From NCBI GenBank assembly GCA_016935655.1, contig JAFGQM010000031.1:1-8435 (forward strand): DNA of 8,435 bases. The letters run 5' to 3'. This DNA comes from Candidatus Altarchaeota archaeon (GTDB lineage Archaea > Altiarchaeota > Altiarchaeia > JAFGQM01). Positions 1-6,983 of the stretch are shown piece by piece. The notes beneath the pieces were generated by a model. The model saw only the letters and a program-made list of their open reading frames with translations, was not told the origin of the DNA and did not search any database. The first letter of the stretch is position 1; each line of letters starts with the position of its first letter. The position numbers and the translations under genes were made by a program.

Positions 1-23
1 GACAAATACTACTACAGCAATCA

Positions 24-97
24 CTAGTCAGTGCTCATAAGGTTCATCATAGCCCGTAGCAAGCCGCGGTCTCAGTGGTTGTTCGCTTCATCACTTG
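24..97 (-). ncRNA. C/D box guide sRNA A (predicted 23S A-loop and tRNA-Met C34 targets)
   Basis: Read on the minus strand, this has a complete archaeal C/D architecture: box C GTGATGA (94-88), a 12-nt guide AGCGAACAACCA (87-76), box D' CTGA (75-72), a 21-nt spacer, box C' ATGATGA (50-44), a 12-nt guide ACCTTATGAGCA (43-32) and box D CTGA (31-28). All four boxes match consensus and both guides are exactly 12 nt. By the established N+5 rule, the D' guide is complementary to UGGUUGUUCGC, the 23S A-loop, and marks the U equivalent to E. coli U2552. The D guide is complementary to UGCUCAUAA, the tRNA-Met anticodon loop, and marks C34. It would act in a C/D sRNP with L7Ae, Nop5 and fibrillarin. The terminal stem is weak. 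The D'-C' spacer is long for an archaeal sRNA. The targets are inferred, because neither the 23S gene nor an elongator tRNA-Met gene lies in the window. Confidence 0.88.
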
Positions 98-116
98 GAA
101 TTTGAAGCGTTGATGT

Positions 117-127
117 TCTATTTTTAC
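117..127. promoter_or_regulatory. A/T-rich TATA-like box, possibly shared by sRNA A and the M20 gene
   Basis: The stretch tctatttttac reads gtaaaaataga on the minus strand. Its centre is about 25 nt upstream of the expected 5' end of the C/D sRNA (near 97) and about 34 nt upstream of the peptidase ATG at 157. It could therefore serve as a TATA box in both directions. No strong Shine-Dalgarno sequence is seen at the usual distance before the ATG. This is inferred from position and composition only. Confidence 0.4.
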
Positions 128-156
128 ACTACAAAAAGGAAAATACTACCCTTATC

Positions 157-1266
157 ATGGACAAAGACAGACTCATAAGAACCACCCAGGAGCTCGTCAG
201 GATACCCAGTGTAACCGGGAATGAGAAGGCGTTGGGGGAGTACATAATCAGTGACCTAGAGTCCAACGGGATAAAAACGAAGACTGATGAGGTGGGCAAT
301 GTCTATGCAGAATTCGGAGAAGGGAAGAAGTCCCTGATGCTCAATGCGCATCTGGACACGGTACCGCCTGAGGGTTACGTCAACAATCCCTATTCAGGGA
401 CCATAGAGGGCGATAGGATATTCGGCCTTGGCGCCTCGGACTGCAAAGCAGGCCTGGCCAGCATGATGGAGATTGTGAAGTCCATACCCAACATAGACGG
501 GAAACTGATACTCGCCTTCACAGTATGCGAAGAATCCGTTCTGAAGGGCACAAGGCTCACTAAGGGTAGTATGTATGCAGCCGAGCAATACAAGACAGAC
601 GCCTGCATAGTCCTAGAGCCTACGATGTACGATGGTTCACCGAAGATATCAGCCGGCTGTAGGGGCAGGATGATTCTGGAACTGAAGGTAATCGGCAAGA
701 GCACCCACTCATCTAGGCCCCATACAGGCAAGAACGCGATTGACGAATCCGTAAAGCTCATCAACCACCTGAAGGAGCATGACCTTATGACCGGCCATTA
801 TTTTGGTGATCCGCTACCTGAGACACTGTCAATAGTCCGGATAAAATCAGGCGCATCAGCAACCAATATAATCCCAAGTTTATCTGAGGTTACTGTTGAC
901 TACAGGACCCTCCCCGGTAGGACGGACGTAGTCAATAAGATAAAGAAGTCGATAGAGCACTCTGGCGTCGATACTGAAGTAGAAATACCTTATTTCTCCC
1001 CGGGGTACTATCTGGACTCCGGCTTACCCATCGTCAAATTGGCCGAGTCGTGCGTCTATGATACCTTCAAAAAAGAACCAAAGCTCATGGTAGCCCTTGG
1101 TAGGGCAGATTCAGAATATTTTTATAGGAACGGGATACCTGCAATAATCTACGGGCCGGGGGAGAACTATCAGGCCCATAAACCTGATGAGTACACAACA
1201 ATCTCGGGGCTGGTCAATTGCACGGAGAGCATTATCAAAATTACAAAGAAGTTTTTATCGGCCTAG
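157..1266 (+). CDS. M20 family metallopeptidase (ArgE/DapE-like amidohydrolase)
   Basis: This is a zinc-dependent cytoplasmic hydrolase of the acetylornithine deacetylase / succinyl-diaminopimelate desuccinylase / carboxypeptidase group. At 369 aa it is full length. LNAHLDTVPP (63-71) supplies metal ligand H65 and D67. GLGASDCKAG (90-99) supplies the bridging D95. CEES (124-127) supplies E125, the catalytic base, and E126. LEPT (153-156) supplies E154. GKSTHSSRPHTGKNA (180-194) is the dimerisation-domain His motif. YQAHKPDEYT (338-347) supplies H341. All the catalytic and metal residues expected of the family are present. The substrate cannot be set from sequence; N-acyl amino acids or small peptides are likely. 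No lysine or arginine biosynthesis genes are adjacent. The start is the first ATG after a short A/T-rich leader. The stop codon overlaps that of the convergent ligase gene within one CTAG. Confidence 0.93.
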   Translation: MDKDRLIRTTQELVRIPSVTGNEKALGEYIISDLESNGIKTKTDEVGNVYAEFGEGKKSLMLNAHLDTVPPEGYVNNPYSGTIEGDRIFGLGASDCKAGLASMMEIVKSIPNIDGKLILAFTVCEESVLKGTRLTKGSMYAAEQYKTDACIVLEPTMYDGSPKISAGCRGRMILELKVIGKSTHSSRPHTGKNAIDESVKLINHLKEHDLMTGHYFGDPLPETLSIVRIKSGASATNIIPSLSEVTVDYRTLPGRTDVVNKIKKSIEHSGVDTEVEIPYFSPGYYLDSGLPIVKLAESCVYDTFKKEPKLMVALGRADSEYFYRNGIPAIIYGPGENYQAHKPDEYTTISGLVNCTESIIKITKKFLSA

Positions 1267-2675
1267 AACCTTTCTCCCTCCTCCAAGGTCTCCATGAGCA
1301 TTTTAGTCCCTTCTATGTCCGCTCTTAATTTTTTCGAATAGTTCAGGACGATCTCTCTTAGGGCCCAATCGGGTATTTCCTTTTGAGTCTCATAATGCTT
1401 TTTCCTGATCTCTGCCAGGATCTCATCCGACCTTGTCATTCTGGATTTTAAGATGTCCTTCACCGGCTTTAGGACTGGGTAATACTTTTTGTTTACAAAA
1501 TGGACGCAGAAAGAAAAGAAGTTCTTGCAGTATTGGTAGGTTATGTCGCTGTCCAGCCCTGACTTGGCGGAATACCTCTGGAGTTGTGAGTTCAAGTACC
1601 AGAAGGGAGGTATGTAGACTTTGTTTTCCTCGAATAGGAAGGGTTCCCGTATCCCAAGTGTAGAAGGTATCACCTCTATATCAGACCTTTGGATATTCTT
1701 TAGGGCATACTTAAGGAGAATGGCCACAGCCATAAGGTTTGACGGCATGTTCATGTCCATGCTCCTCACCTCTATGCTCCCCACCCTGTTGATCCTAACG
1801 GGATTCCAGGCAAAATAAAGCTTGGAATAATTGTTTACCTCGTCAGTCGGGGCAGCAGACTTTGACATTATCCTCGCCCACTCGTCATATCTTTCATCAA
1901 TCTCTTCCAAGAACTCCTCATAGGTCACTTTGTATTGTGGCAGGCCCCCAAATTGGGGGAGTTTTGTATAAAGACCGTCATATTGAAGCTCTTTCCCTCC
2001 CCTGTAGAGTAGCATCCTGCTGTCCTTTGCGAGGATTTTTCCGTTGACTATGGGGCTGGATTGAGTAAAGGTGGTTATAGCAGGATCCGTAGCTATGGCG
2101 AAATTGTAGGAGTTGAGCGTTCTTTGCTTTTCCTTCCTTTTCGGGTGCTCGACCATACTCATACCCTCCTCTGTGAATATGCCAGTGGGCAGGGAATAAT
2201 GGAAATGAAAGCCAGCGCATCTCCCGGCAAGTTTCCATTTCCCCCTACCGAATATTTTTTCCTTTATCCCGTACCACCCCTCTTGCCTCATCAAGGGTTC
2301 ATATTTGCCGGGGTAAGTGGCCAGCGGATACAACCCCAGATCCATACCCTCGGCTATGTCCATGACCTGTAGCATATCATCCAGGAATCTCACGGCAACA
2401 TTGCGCACATATATCTGCGGCAGAACACCTATCTCAACGAACGAAGGTGCGCACTCCTTTTTCACATCTAAGCCGTCCTTCTCTTTCCCAGCCTTTTTTA
2501 TTACCTTGTCCGCCTCATTGGACACGCGCCCCTCATTGTCGATCAAGAAGAACTCGACTTCAAAGCCGGTTTTTGCCCTCTCTTTCTTTACCTTTGTCTG
2601 CAGCCCATGGGTTTTGAGCTCTGCAATCATGCCCCCTTTTTCCTTTACCTTGCTGAAGATCGTCTTGAAAGCCAT
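1263..2675 (-). CDS. GCS2-family carboxylate-amine ligase (glutamate-cysteine ligase-like)
   Basis: This 470-aa protein resembles glutamate-cysteine ligase family 2, ATP-dependent enzymes of the glutamine-synthetase-like fold that join a carboxylate to an amine. Visible family marks are the GFEVEFFLID segment (37-46) with paired acidic metal ligands E39 and E41, FVEIG (79-83), the AGFHFHY histidine motif (154-160, H157 and H159), and GSIEVRSMD (299-307) with E302 and R304. The C-terminal 130 residues are basic and helical and look lineage-specific. The family includes gamma-glutamylcysteine synthetases and YbdK-like enzymes of uncertain substrate, so the exact product is open. The gene begins 40 nt after tsaC on the same strand, separated from it by a T-run, so it may have its own promoter. 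The ATG at 2675 has no clear Shine-Dalgarno sequence. A perfect palindrome, CCTAATTAGG (2688-2697), lies just upstream. Confidence 0.85.
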   Translation of the reverse strand: MAFKTIFSKVKEKGGMIAELKTHGLQTKVKKERAKTGFEVEFFLIDNEGRVSNEADKVIKKAGKEKDGLDVKKECAPSFVEIGVLPQIYVRNVAVRFLDDMLQVMDIAEGMDLGLYPLATYPGKYEPLMRQEGWYGIKEKIFGRGKWKLAGRCAGFHFHYSLPTGIFTEEGMSMVEHPKRKEKQRTLNSYNFAIATDPAITTFTQSSPIVNGKILAKDSRMLLYRGGKELQYDGLYTKLPQFGGLPQYKVTYEEFLEEIDERYDEWARIMSKSAAPTDEVNNYSKLYFAWNPVRINRVGSIEVRSMDMNMPSNLMAVAILLKYALKNIQRSDIEVIPSTLGIREPFLFEENKVYIPPFWYLNSQLQRYSAKSGLDSDITYQYCKNFFSFCVHFVNKKYYPVLKPVKDILKSRMTRSDEILAEIRKKHYETQKEIPDWALREIVLNYSKKLRADIEGTKMLMETLEEGERF

Positions 2676-2708
2676 TCTGAACAGAACCCTAATTAGGACC
2701 TGAGAGTT

Positions 2709-2715
2709 AAAAAAA
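2709..2715 (-). terminator. T-run directly after the tsaC stop codon
   Basis: On the minus strand the TAA stop of tsaC (2718-2716) is followed directly by seven T residues. Oligo-T runs are the usual archaeal intrinsic terminator. The run sits between tsaC and the ligase gene, so it could end an rsmA-tsaC transcript. It might equally be part of an A/T-rich promoter for the ligase. No hairpin is needed or seen. Confidence 0.35.
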
Positions 2716-3282
2716 TTATCTAACTAGCGCCCCGCCTCTAGTCAAGTCGATGATACTGGAAGGCGTGCCTAGTTTACATGGCCCCCCGTCTATTGCGAAA
2801 TCCACTTTACCCAGGAACTCACCTTGGATCTCACTTATGGCCTTAGGGGCTTTGTCCCTACTGGGGTTTGCGGAAGTGGTGATGATGGGCTTTCCAAACT
2901 TGCGTAACAGATCCCTGGCCAACTCACAGTCCGGGACCCTCACCCCGACAGTCCCCAATCCTCCGGTTACAAATTTTGGTATCCCCCCCCTTTCGACTAT
3001 CAGCGTGAATGGGCCAGGAAGCTTTTCTTCCATCACCTTTTCCATATTCGGATCAAGATCTATAAACTTCTTCACCTGCGCGAGATCTGAAAAGGCGATG
3101 GAAAAGGGTTTGTCAGGACTGTTGCCTTTTATCGCCCTGACCCTTTCCACAGCCTCGGCGTTTGTAGCGTCGCAGCCTATGCCATAGACGGTATCAGTAG
3201 GGTATATGAAGACCTCACCAGCCCTGACTCTGTCAACGACCTCCTTTGGGGCATCCTTTTTTAGATTGTAAACCTCAACCAT
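2716..3282 (-). CDS. tsaC: L-threonylcarbamoyladenylate synthase (TsaC/YrdC domain)
   Basis: This enzyme makes threonylcarbamoyl-AMP from threonine, bicarbonate and ATP, the first step of the t6A37 modification of ANN-decoding tRNAs. The 188-aa protein is a stand-alone YrdC domain without the Sua5 C-terminal extension. It contains the family segments IYPTDTVYGIGCDA (26-39), KGNSPDKPFSI (52-62), LPGPFTLIVE (88-97), VGVRVPD (112-118), the hallmark TTSANPS (135-141) and a PSSIIDLT end motif (175-182). The start chosen is the ATG at 3282-3280, giving MVEVYNL. An upstream ATG in the same frame would add 26 residues unlike the family and lie inside rsmA. The chosen start overlaps the rsmA TGA by 8 nt, which suggests translational coupling and one transcript for two translation-machinery modification enzymes. 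Confidence 0.94.
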   Translation of the reverse strand: MVEVYNLKKDAPKEVVDRVRAGEVFIYPTDTVYGIGCDATNAEAVERVRAIKGNSPDKPFSIAFSDLAQVKKFIDLDPNMEKVMEEKLPGPFTLIVERGGIPKFVTGGLGTVGVRVPDCELARDLLRKFGKPIITTSANPSRDKAPKAISEIQGEFLGKVDFAIDGGPCKLGTPSSIIDLTRGGALVR

Positions 3283-3973
3283 TTTTGGAGTATATCTCTG
3301 AGAGTTCATCCGGGGACAAGGTCGATACCCTCCTGCCAGAGTATTTGCCACCGACCTCAAAATCCACGGCCTTCCGTATCAATTTGTTCCTTTGCTGGAA
3401 AATCCCGGTAATAAAGTCCAAGAACCCCTTTTCCACGGGCTCCTTAAATCTGGTTATCCTCACGATGGAGGAGGTTACCCTGGGCTGCGGCTTGAAGACG
3501 TTCCTCGGCAGTACGTCGAGCATCTCGACCTTGGCCTGGGATTGTATCGCCACAGCGAGAACCCCATATCGTTTATTGCCCGGCTTGGCGACTATTTTCT
3601 CGGCCACCTCCTTTTGCACCACCAGAACTGCAACTTCAAAGTCCTCTTGGATCAGTTTCAAAAGGATTTTTTTTGATATCGAATATGGGATATTGGAGAC
3701 GAATTTGTTGAATTTGGGGAGGTCGATTTTCAATACATCGCCCTCTACGACCTGGACATTTGCGCCCGCGAATCTCTTTCTCAAAAATCTGCTTAAATCA
3801 CCACCTTTCTCTACAGCTATAACCTTGGCCCTTTTGGAAAGTTCTACTGTTAGCGCCCCCTGTCCTGCACCAACCTCCAAGACGGTGTCCCCCCCCTCTA
3901 GCTTTGCATACCCGCAGATCTTCCTCAAAGCATCTTCATCCACCATGAAATGTTGGTCCAGCCGCGCACCCAT
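3275..3973 (-). CDS. rsmA: 16S rRNA (adenine(1518)-N6/adenine(1519)-N6)-dimethyltransferase
   Basis: This is the KsgA/Dim1 enzyme that places four methyl groups on the two adjacent adenosines of the 3' terminal 16S hairpin late in small-subunit assembly, using S-adenosylmethionine. The N-terminal LDQHFMVD (5-12) is a variant of the family GQHFL segment. VLEVGAGQGALT (31-42) is SAM motif I, VEGDVL (76-81) lies near the acidic adenosine-binding position, and VSNIPYSIS (92-100) is the catalytic N-I-P-Y motif. KPQPRVTSSIVRI (161-173) matches the conserved F-x-P-x-P-x-V-x-S region. At 232 aa it is shorter than most homologues, mainly in the C-terminal domain. It is first in the rsmA-tsaC pair and divergent from padR, with 37 bp between start codons. 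GGGGA lies 5-6 nt before the ATG and could act as a ribosome-binding site. Confidence 0.95.
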   Translation of the reverse strand: MGARLDQHFMVDEDALRKICGYAKLEGGDTVLEVGAGQGALTVELSKRAKVIAVEKGGDLSRFLRKRFAGANVQVVEGDVLKIDLPKFNKFVSNIPYSISKKILLKLIQEDFEVAVLVVQKEVAEKIVAKPGNKRYGVLAVAIQSQAKVEMLDVLPRNVFKPQPRVTSSIVRITRFKEPVEKGFLDFITGIFQQRNKLIRKAVDFEVGGKYSGRRVSTLSPDELSEIYSKNG

Positions 3974-4010
3974 TTTATCCCCATAATATCTAACCTATTC
4001 GGATAAAAAT
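3973..4010. promoter_or_regulatory. Compact divergent rsmA/padR promoter with inverted TTTTATCC arms
   Basis: Only 37 bp separate the two start codons. The stretch carries an inverted repeat: TTTTATCC (3973-3980) and GGATAAAA (4001-4008) with a 20-bp spacer. Read outward, both genes have GGATAAAA directly before or overlapping the start codon. Read inward, the opposite arm is an A/T-rich TATA-like element about 25-33 bp from the other start. ATAATATC (3983-3990) is centred about 25 bp before the padR ATG and is a second TATA candidate, which would give a leaderless padR transcript. The inverted arms could also be an operator for PadR itself. Confidence 0.45.
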
Positions 4011-4325
4011 ATGGCCGTACCATTCGACAGGCTTAAGGAGAAGACGACAAGAGAGAATCTTTGGCTCTACATACTGTCCATACTCGAAAAAAATGAGGCA
4101 TACGGATATGAACTAAGGGGCGACATAGAAAGGAGATTCGGGTTCAAGCCGGGGAATGTTACTGCATATAGAGTCCTGTATTCCTTGAAGAGGGGCGGTT
4201 TTGTGGAGACTGTTGAAAGGGAAGTGGGGGGCAGGAAAAGAAAGTACTACGAGATAACCGAGAAAGGGAAGCAAGAATTACGATTGGGGAGGGATTTCCT
4301 CAAGACGACTCTTGCATCCTTATAG
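4011..4325 (+). CDS. PadR family winged-helix transcriptional regulator
   Basis: A 104-aa protein that is essentially a single PadR N-terminal winged-helix domain. Residues 14-31 (NLWLYILSILEKNEAYGY) form the opening helix leading into the A-Y-G-Y-E-L turn (30-35). FGFKPGNVTAYRVLYSLKRGG (43-63) is the recognition helix region. GRKRKYYEITEKGKQEL (73-89) is the wing followed by the family Y-x-I/L-T-x-x-G motif. The long C-terminal coiled-coil of larger PadR proteins is absent, so dimerisation must use the short final helix. PadR proteins commonly repress a divergent or adjacent gene. Here the divergent neighbour is rsmA, and autoregulation is at least as likely. The gene's last 6 nt overlap the end of the convergent PHP gene. 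The ligand is unknown. Confidence 0.92.
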   Translation: MAVPFDRLKEKTTRENLWLYILSILEKNEAYGYELRGDIERRFGFKPGNVTAYRVLYSLKRGGFVETVEREVGGRKRKYYEITEKGKQELRLGRDFLKTTLASL

Positions 4326-4970
4326 CTTGCGACTGATCCCGTACTTCCTCGAGATCTTGTCGGCCACTATCGATACTTTATGCACCAGCTTGTTTTTCCC
4401 TATGACATAGCTGCACTCGCCCTTGCTTATCTTCCCTAGGAGATCATCTACATCCTTAGCGTCAACCTTGGTGGTTATAGAGCCGATGCCGCTGATCGCA
4501 TGTGCGTCACTGCCCCCCACCAAGGGTTTCCCCTTCTCCCTGGCTATCCTCCGGGCCTGGCTGTTCCCGACCAGGCAATGGCCGTTTATCTCGATCGCGT
4601 TGAAATCCAGTTTCCAGCATAGGTCCTTTACCCCATGTCTGAACTTGTCGTAGGGATGGGCTGCTATGGCAATCCCGCCGGCAGAGTGTATAAGCTCTAT
4701 AGTTTCTTTAGCCGGCAGATCCCTTTCTACGATTTCCTTCACACCAAGGGCCACTATATGCCCGTCTGCCGAGCTTACCTCTGTAGCCGGTATCACCATG
4801 AAGTCATCTGACGAGTAACTAAGTGCCTCAAGCGCCCCCTTTATCTCATTGTGGTCGGATACAGCGATACCGTCCAACCCGATTCTTTTCGCCCTAGCGA
4901 CTATATCCTTCACCTCCGACACAGAATCGAACTTAGAGTACTTTGAGTGTATGTGCAGGTCAAAAATCAT
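4320..4970 (-). CDS. PHP domain metal-dependent phosphoesterase
   Basis: A 216-aa single-domain PHP protein, a TIM-barrel-like fold that binds two or three metal ions and hydrolyses phosphoester bonds. The four family motifs are present in order: DLHIHSKYS (4-12, ligands H6 and H8), VSDHNEIKG (37-45, D39 and H40), PATEVSS (61-67, E64), and AHPYDK (104-109, H105) with GGSDAHA (152-158, D155 and H157). H71 and H131 are further conserved polar positions. Related bacterial and archaeal proteins act on 3',5'-bisphosphate nucleotides or short RNA ends, but others are histidinol phosphatases. Nothing nearby indicates histidine synthesis, so a nucleotide or RNA role is the better guess. The gene starts 32 nt downstream of the large anchored protein and has its own TATA candidate (4991-5000), so it is probably transcribed separately. 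Confidence 0.92.
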   Translation of the reverse strand: MIFDLHIHSKYSKFDSVSEVKDIVARAKRIGLDGIAVSDHNEIKGALEALSYSSDDFMVIPATEVSSADGHIVALGVKEIVERDLPAKETIELIHSAGGIAIAAHPYDKFRHGVKDLCWKLDFNAIEINGHCLVGNSQARRIAREKGKPLVGGSDAHAISGIGSITTKVDAKDVDDLLGKISKGECSYVIGKNKLVHKVSIVADKISRKYGISRKL

Positions 4971-4990
4971 GAAATCTATTTAAGAGGAGA

Positions 4991-5000
4991 GTTTAAAAGC
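4991..5000 (-). promoter_or_regulatory. TATA-like box of the PHP gene
   Basis: On the minus strand GCTTTTAAAC is centred 25 nt upstream of the ATG at 4970. That is the spacing expected for a leaderless archaeal transcript. No Shine-Dalgarno sequence is needed or clearly present. Confidence 0.45.
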
Positions 5001-5002
5001 TT

Positions 5003-6931
5003 TTATTTCATTAATGTGAACTCAGCATTTATGCTCCAAGCAGTTTCCAAGGATTGAGGCCTTGACGGATCCTTCGGGAGGGTGCACTCACAAACTAGAC
5101 CGTCAGTATTACCGTCCCTTACGAGGTCCTCGCAGAATTGTCTCCTCTCCTTTGCGATACCCGTAGTGTAACCGCTTCCAGAGCAGAGCTTTGTGCACAA
5201 TATATCGACCTTCGGCTTTCCTACTTCCCCTATACATCTTGCCAGCACTTCACTCCACTCTACATCGACCCTGGCTGTGGGAACATCACTAACCTTCTCC
5301 GTGTTTTCGATTCTGCTCCCCCCCTCGAATTCAACGACGGGTACAAAGCTTGTCTGCTCCTTTGCTTCTGCTATGACATTATTGTACATGCTCTTTAGTC
5401 TTTCACCTAAAACTCCATCGTTTATCTTGCTCCCATCATTGGTCCACGTATAAAAACTGCCACTCTTCTGGCTTTTTACCTTGAGTTCCAGGCCTGACAA
5501 TAACTCCCTTATATTACTCTCCCAGATGCCCTTCTCGTATCCGCCACTTGAACATTTCAAGACATTGCCCCTGATGTCATCCGTTTTGACCGAGGGGCTC
5601 CTGCCCACGAAATTGAATGTAGCCTGGCTGCTGGCGCCAGGGTTGTATGATGGATCCCCATCAACCACACTGCCCTCAAAAACAGCGGCAATGGGCTTTG
5701 CCTCCCACTCATTGCAGACCTCTGCAGCATAGCTCAGCCTATCGATGTAATAACAGGCATATCCGAGAGGGCTCAGAATGTCTGTGAGGAATTCCTCTAT
5801 ATACCCCTTTGTCGTGGTGCTCCCGCTTTTGGCCTTGTGTGAGCCTTCAACCTTATAGTATGGAACATTCTCGTGTAGCCTCTTGCCTCCATCCATGCAC
5901 TCCTTGTCACCGATTACAATGTATGTGAAATCCGGCATGCAGTTCCCTGAAATCCCGTTTTCGTCTCTGACACACGAGACCTCAAAGTCGCCAATGTCAT
6001 AGTTGCCGTCCTCAGCTCTTACAGTGAAACTATCCAAGTACATGTCCCTGTAATTTCTGAGTTGTGCCTCCTGCATTGTCTTCTGAATCAACAATCTAGA
6101 GAATGTTTCAGCCTTCGCAACCCAATCCTTTACCAGTTCCCCCATACTATACGGTTCCTCACGTCTTGTGGCCCCCAAGGGCAAGAAGACCTTGTTTTGT
6201 ACTGCGTCCACACGATACCACTTGCTTGATTTCCAATGCGCTGTAGGCGCATCTGGCAGGAAGTCGGAGCCGTAGTCCAGGCCGTCCCTGGCCTTTATGA
6301 CCGAGAATTTTGCCATGTCAAAGAGCCCGATCAGGCGTATGTCTATCTGGTAATACTTCCCGAGTATCTCGACCTCTGTCCTACCCTCCGGGTCCCTTGA
6401 CACGCACTCTACGGACTCTCCATAAGAATAGGCCTTGGCCTTTATGGTGCCATCGTTTTTTTCTGATTCGAAGACTGTGTGCAAGAACAAGGGGGCCACA
6501 CTCGGGGAGGATTTGACGTCACAATAGTCTATCCCTGCGTACTCGCTATAAGCGTGGGCATAAAGAGAGGCGTCGGCCCCTATCCCGCTCTTCATCCCGC
6601 TCCCGTATTTTTTGGCCAGCCCGTCGGCTAGGTTTTCCTTCCAGTCACCCGTCGGGTTGACGTAATGTGGTTCCGTATCCGTTGCCTCCAAGAACTCAAG
6701 TGTCAGCTTTTCGAACTCCGACTGGAGCAGGGTGTTATAACTATCGGCCAGGATGGCCTGTGAAATGAAAATGAGGGTGCTTTGGGTGTTCTCGGCTCTG
6801 GACAGGTCGATCTGTGCAAGGCTCTCGTTATGGAAGAAGAAGGCCACGCTAGCGCTTATCAGGAATATCAGGGCTCCCATAAGGGGGGCTGATGCATAAA
6901 ATCCTTTTTTTCCACGGGTGAGGGCCATCAT
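5003..6931 (-). CDS. Large membrane-anchored, Cys-rich extracellular protein of unknown function
   Basis: I do not recognise this 642-aa protein. It opens with a basic segment, TRGKKG (5-10), followed by one hydrophobic stretch (about 14-33, SAPLMGALIFLISASVAFFF). That is either an uncleaved signal anchor or a type IV pilin-like class III signal processed after G10. The rest is hydrophilic, predicted outside the cell, with no second membrane segment. It has 14 cysteines, all after residue 136. Several are clustered: 320/331/345, 393/406, and 566/579/583/600/614/616. This is consistent with disulfide-stabilised ectodomains. Residues 34-82 look helical, like a pilin stalk. An extracellular structural or binding role is inferred from topology only. 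The ATG pair at 6931/6928 has a TATA candidate 25 nt upstream (6951-6960) and no clear Shine-Dalgarno sequence. Confidence 0.8.
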   Translation of the reverse strand: MMALTRGKKGFYASAPLMGALIFLISASVAFFFHNESLAQIDLSRAENTQSTLIFISQAILADSYNTLLQSEFEKLTLEFLEATDTEPHYVNPTGDWKENLADGLAKKYGSGMKSGIGADASLYAHAYSEYAGIDYCDVKSSPSVAPLFLHTVFESEKNDGTIKAKAYSYGESVECVSRDPEGRTEVEILGKYYQIDIRLIGLFDMAKFSVIKARDGLDYGSDFLPDAPTAHWKSSKWYRVDAVQNKVFLPLGATRREEPYSMGELVKDWVAKAETFSRLLIQKTMQEAQLRNYRDMYLDSFTVRAEDGNYDIGDFEVSCVRDENGISGNCMPDFTYIVIGDKECMDGGKRLHENVPYYKVEGSHKAKSGSTTTKGYIEEFLTDILSPLGYACYYIDRLSYAAEVCNEWEAKPIAAVFEGSVVDGDPSYNPGASSQATFNFVGRSPSVKTDDIRGNVLKCSSGGYEKGIWESNIRELLSGLELKVKSQKSGSFYTWTNDGSKINDGVLGERLKSMYNNVIAEAKEQTSFVPVVEFEGGSRIENTEKVSDVPTARVDVEWSEVLARCIGEVGKPKVDILCTKLCSGSGYTTGIAKERRQFCEDLVRDGNTDGLVCECTLPKDPSRPQSLETAWSINAEFTLMK

Positions 6932-6950
6932 AATACTTAGACCCAGTGGC

Positions 6951-6960
6951 GATAAAAATC
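6951..6960 (-). promoter_or_regulatory. TATA-like box of the large anchored protein gene
   Basis: GATTTTTATC on the minus strand is centred about 25 nt before the ATG at 6931. It fits a leaderless promoter lying between C/D sRNA B and the gene. Confidence 0.45.
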
Positions 6961-6983
6961 AGCTTGAAGGCATAAATTCAGTG

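Noticed and set aside
390..764. Antisense open frames within the peptidase gene
   Set aside because: They are shadows of a strongly conserved M20 coding sequence, with no start signals or domain features.
2688..2697. Palindrome CCTAATTAGG as an operator for the ligase gene
   Set aside because: A single 10-bp palindrome in A/T-rich DNA is expected often by chance and no other copy is seen.
3283..3360. Upstream in-frame start adding 26 aa to TsaC
   Set aside because: The added residues are unlike the family and lie within the rsmA coding region. The ATG at 3282 fits YrdC domain borders.
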